From an uncultured Moraxellaceae bacterium (lineage in GTDB: Bacteria > Pseudomonadota > Gammaproteobacteria > Pseudomonadales > Moraxellaceae), in assembly GCA_937952925.1 (NCBI GenBank), contig CALFYA010000007.1:1-5141 (forward strand): DNA of 5,141 nt. The letters run 5' to 3'. Within the stretch, counting starts at the first letter, position 1, and each line of letters begins with the position of its first letter. The notes under the pieces are model-generated. The model made no database searches and was not told where the DNA came from. It saw only the letters and a program-made list of their open reading frames with translations. Positions 4,237 to 5,141 of this stretch are shown here, in pieces. A program made the translations under genes and the position numbers.

Positions 4237-5096
4237 TGATTGGCACGCATTGCTCCATCCCCAGTGCTCAAGAGCAATTGCAGTTTTTACAGCGCATCCA
4301 ACAGTTACTGAACGATTCGAGCTTCACCTCCACCTATAAATTTGCCCTGTTGCTGGCGATCACTGAATTGTCGGTTGAAATGGGGCAGGACAATGGGGAG
4401 AGCTTAGCGATCCCAATTCGCACACTGGCTGAAAAAACCATTGAGCTGTATTGGCAGCAGACTTTGCCCTATCTGCCTGAACAAGCCGACCAAGGCATCT
4501 TTTGGCAAAACACCAGTAAACAAGCCGCTATCATCAACAGTGTGTTGGCGTTACGGGCAGCGGGATGTCACACCTTAGCCCAAGCCAGAATGCACCCCCA
4601 GTGGAGCCAGACAGTACGACAGGTCGGCGATACCCTCAAAAAAATGCCAATTCAGTATCTGCAAAACATCAATGGTCAACACATACCGTTTATTTATCAG
4701 CCCAAAGTGCAACAAGGCCAGTTGATCTTGCAGCAAGGTGCAATGTATTGCCTCAGACAGTTTCAAGGCATCATCCAGCAGTTGGTGCGGCAAAAGTGGA
4801 TTGGCTTTATCCAAAAAGTTGCCGTCAACCAAGTCATGCTGGGTGAGCAGCATGACTTGGAAGCATTTTTGTTTGGCACGTCACGCGCCGCATTAGCGCA
4901 AGTTGAAAAGATCTTAAAGCCAATCCAAAACCATCGGTGTTTTTTCTGCGAGGGCAAGCTGCAAGAGAAGGGTAGTGCGGTGGATCACTTTATCCCGTGG
5001 TCACGCTACCCACGAGATACCGCACTTAATTTTGTGGTGGCACACAGTGGCTGTAATGGTGATAAAAGTGATCTGCTGGCCGCAGAGGAGCTATAA
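4236..5096 (+). CDS. HNH endonuclease domain protein, probably C-terminally truncated
   Basis: I start the gene at ATG 4236, giving 286 residues; TTG at 4233 is also in frame. TGATG couples it to the HIT stop, and GGAG (4220-4223) is a rather distant Shine-Dalgarno. The first roughly 230 residues are mainly helical and not recognisable as a named domain; the conserved-looking block TSTYKFALLLAITEL is near residues 32-46. The HNH/McrA-like nuclease motif is at the end: CFFC (235-238) for zinc, VDHFIPW (249-255) with the catalytic His about 251, N265 in NFVVAH, and CNGDKSD (272-278) with the second zinc pair member. The protein stops nine residues later at AAEEL. From memory, relatives continue several tens of residues with an LxxW-type helix, so the C terminus looks lost where the cargo meets the origin. 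The catalytic residues are all present, so activity is possible. It is an unassigned HNH enzyme, likely acting with HIT on nucleic acid. Confidence 0.82.
   Translation: MIGTHCSIPSAQEQLQFLQRIQQLLNDSSFTSTYKFALLLAITELSVEMGQDNGESLAIPIRTLAEKTIELYWQQTLPYLPEQADQGIFWQNTSKQAAIINSVLALRAAGCHTLAQARMHPQWSQTVRQVGDTLKKMPIQYLQNINGQHIPFIYQPKVQQGQLILQQGAMYCLRQFQGIIQQLVRQKWIGFIQKVAVNQVMLGEQHDLEAFLFGTSRAALAQVEKILKPIQNHRCFFCEGKLQEKGSAVDHFIPWSRYPRDTALNFVVAHSGCNGDKSDLLAAEEL
4829..4860. repeat. 13-bp perfect inverted repeat inside the HNH gene
   Basis: CCAAGTCATGCTG (4829-4841) is exactly inverted at CAGCATGACTTGG (4848-4860) with a 6-base GGTGAG gap. It encodes ordinary residues around NQVMLGEQHDLE, so it sits within real coding sequence. 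A chance 13-bp arm at this spacing is unusual. It could form an mRNA hairpin or be a protein binding site. No function is known. Confidence 0.5.
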
Positions 5097-5141
5097 CTGA
5101 ATCTGGTGTTTGAGTTGAAGAGAAGCGGCGTATCTGGTTGA
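5097..5141 (+). other. Tail after the HNH gene, possible remnant of its C terminus
   Basis: The 45 bases after the TAA at 5094-5096 stay open in the HNH frame for 14 more codons (LNLVFELKRSGVSG) up to a TGA at 5139-5141. If the molecule is circular, the first iteron begins at the next base. This may be a relic of the lost HNH C terminus or simply the origin-proximal spacer. No terminator is seen. Confidence 0.3.

Noticed and set aside
4805..4813. TTATCCAAA as a DnaA box
   Set aside because: It has one mismatch at an important position, lies in HNH coding sequence, and is about 330 bp from the iterons even if the molecule is circular. It is a chance match.
2243..5096. Septu-like (PtuA ATPase plus PtuB HNH) system
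   Set aside because: The ATPase and HNH are not adjacent, being separated by a DUF4276 fragment, 340 bp and a HIT gene. The ATPase's operon partner is clearly DUF4276-like, and the long N-terminal region of the HNH protein does not look like PtuB.

Overview
The window looks like a small theta-replicating plasmid, or most of one, from a gammaproteobacterium. Moraxellaceae (Acinetobacter or Psychrobacter type) is my best guess. It rests only on the Rep_3 initiator with 22-bp iterons, the small ParA type and the moderate GC content, so treat the host as unproven. The iterons sit exactly at the left edge and the right edge does not continue the array. That fits a 5.1-kb circle opened at the origin, but a contig broken at repeats would look the same.

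Backbone (1-2242). Four tandem 22-bp iterons (1-88) and a short inverted repeat (89-109) precede a Rep_3 initiator (113-1030, +). A strong hairpin (1032-1060) separates it from a convergent two-gene partition operon on the minus strand: a ParA ATPase (2039-1398) overlapping by 4 bp a small ribbon-helix-helix protein with an AT-hook-like tail (1401-1081). The parA promoter has a good -35/-10 pair at 17-bp spacing. It is embedded in repeated ATATCGT half-sites, including a perfect 14-bp palindrome, which are the likely operator and possibly the centromere of the small protein.

Cargo (2243-5096, all +). A complete RecF/OLD-like predicted ATPase (COG4637 type) is followed, with an ATGA overlap, by only the N-terminal piece of what looks like a DUF4276 (TOPRIM-like) partner. 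About 340 bp without a clear gene follow, holding two long near-perfect palindromes and possible decayed coding sequence. Then come a HIT-family nucleotide hydrolase/transferase and an HNH endonuclease, joined by a TGATG stop/start overlap. The HNH gene ends abruptly just after its catalytic motif, 45 bp from the window end, and looks truncated at its C terminus.

Reading. Replication and partition genes keep the plasmid in the cell. The cargo resembles pieces of two anti-phage or nucleic-acid-processing modules (ATPase plus DUF4276, and HIT plus HNH) joined head to tail. The first pair appears broken and the second appears trimmed. No mobilisation gene, transposase, toxin-antitoxin pair, CRISPR array, tRNA or rRNA was seen.
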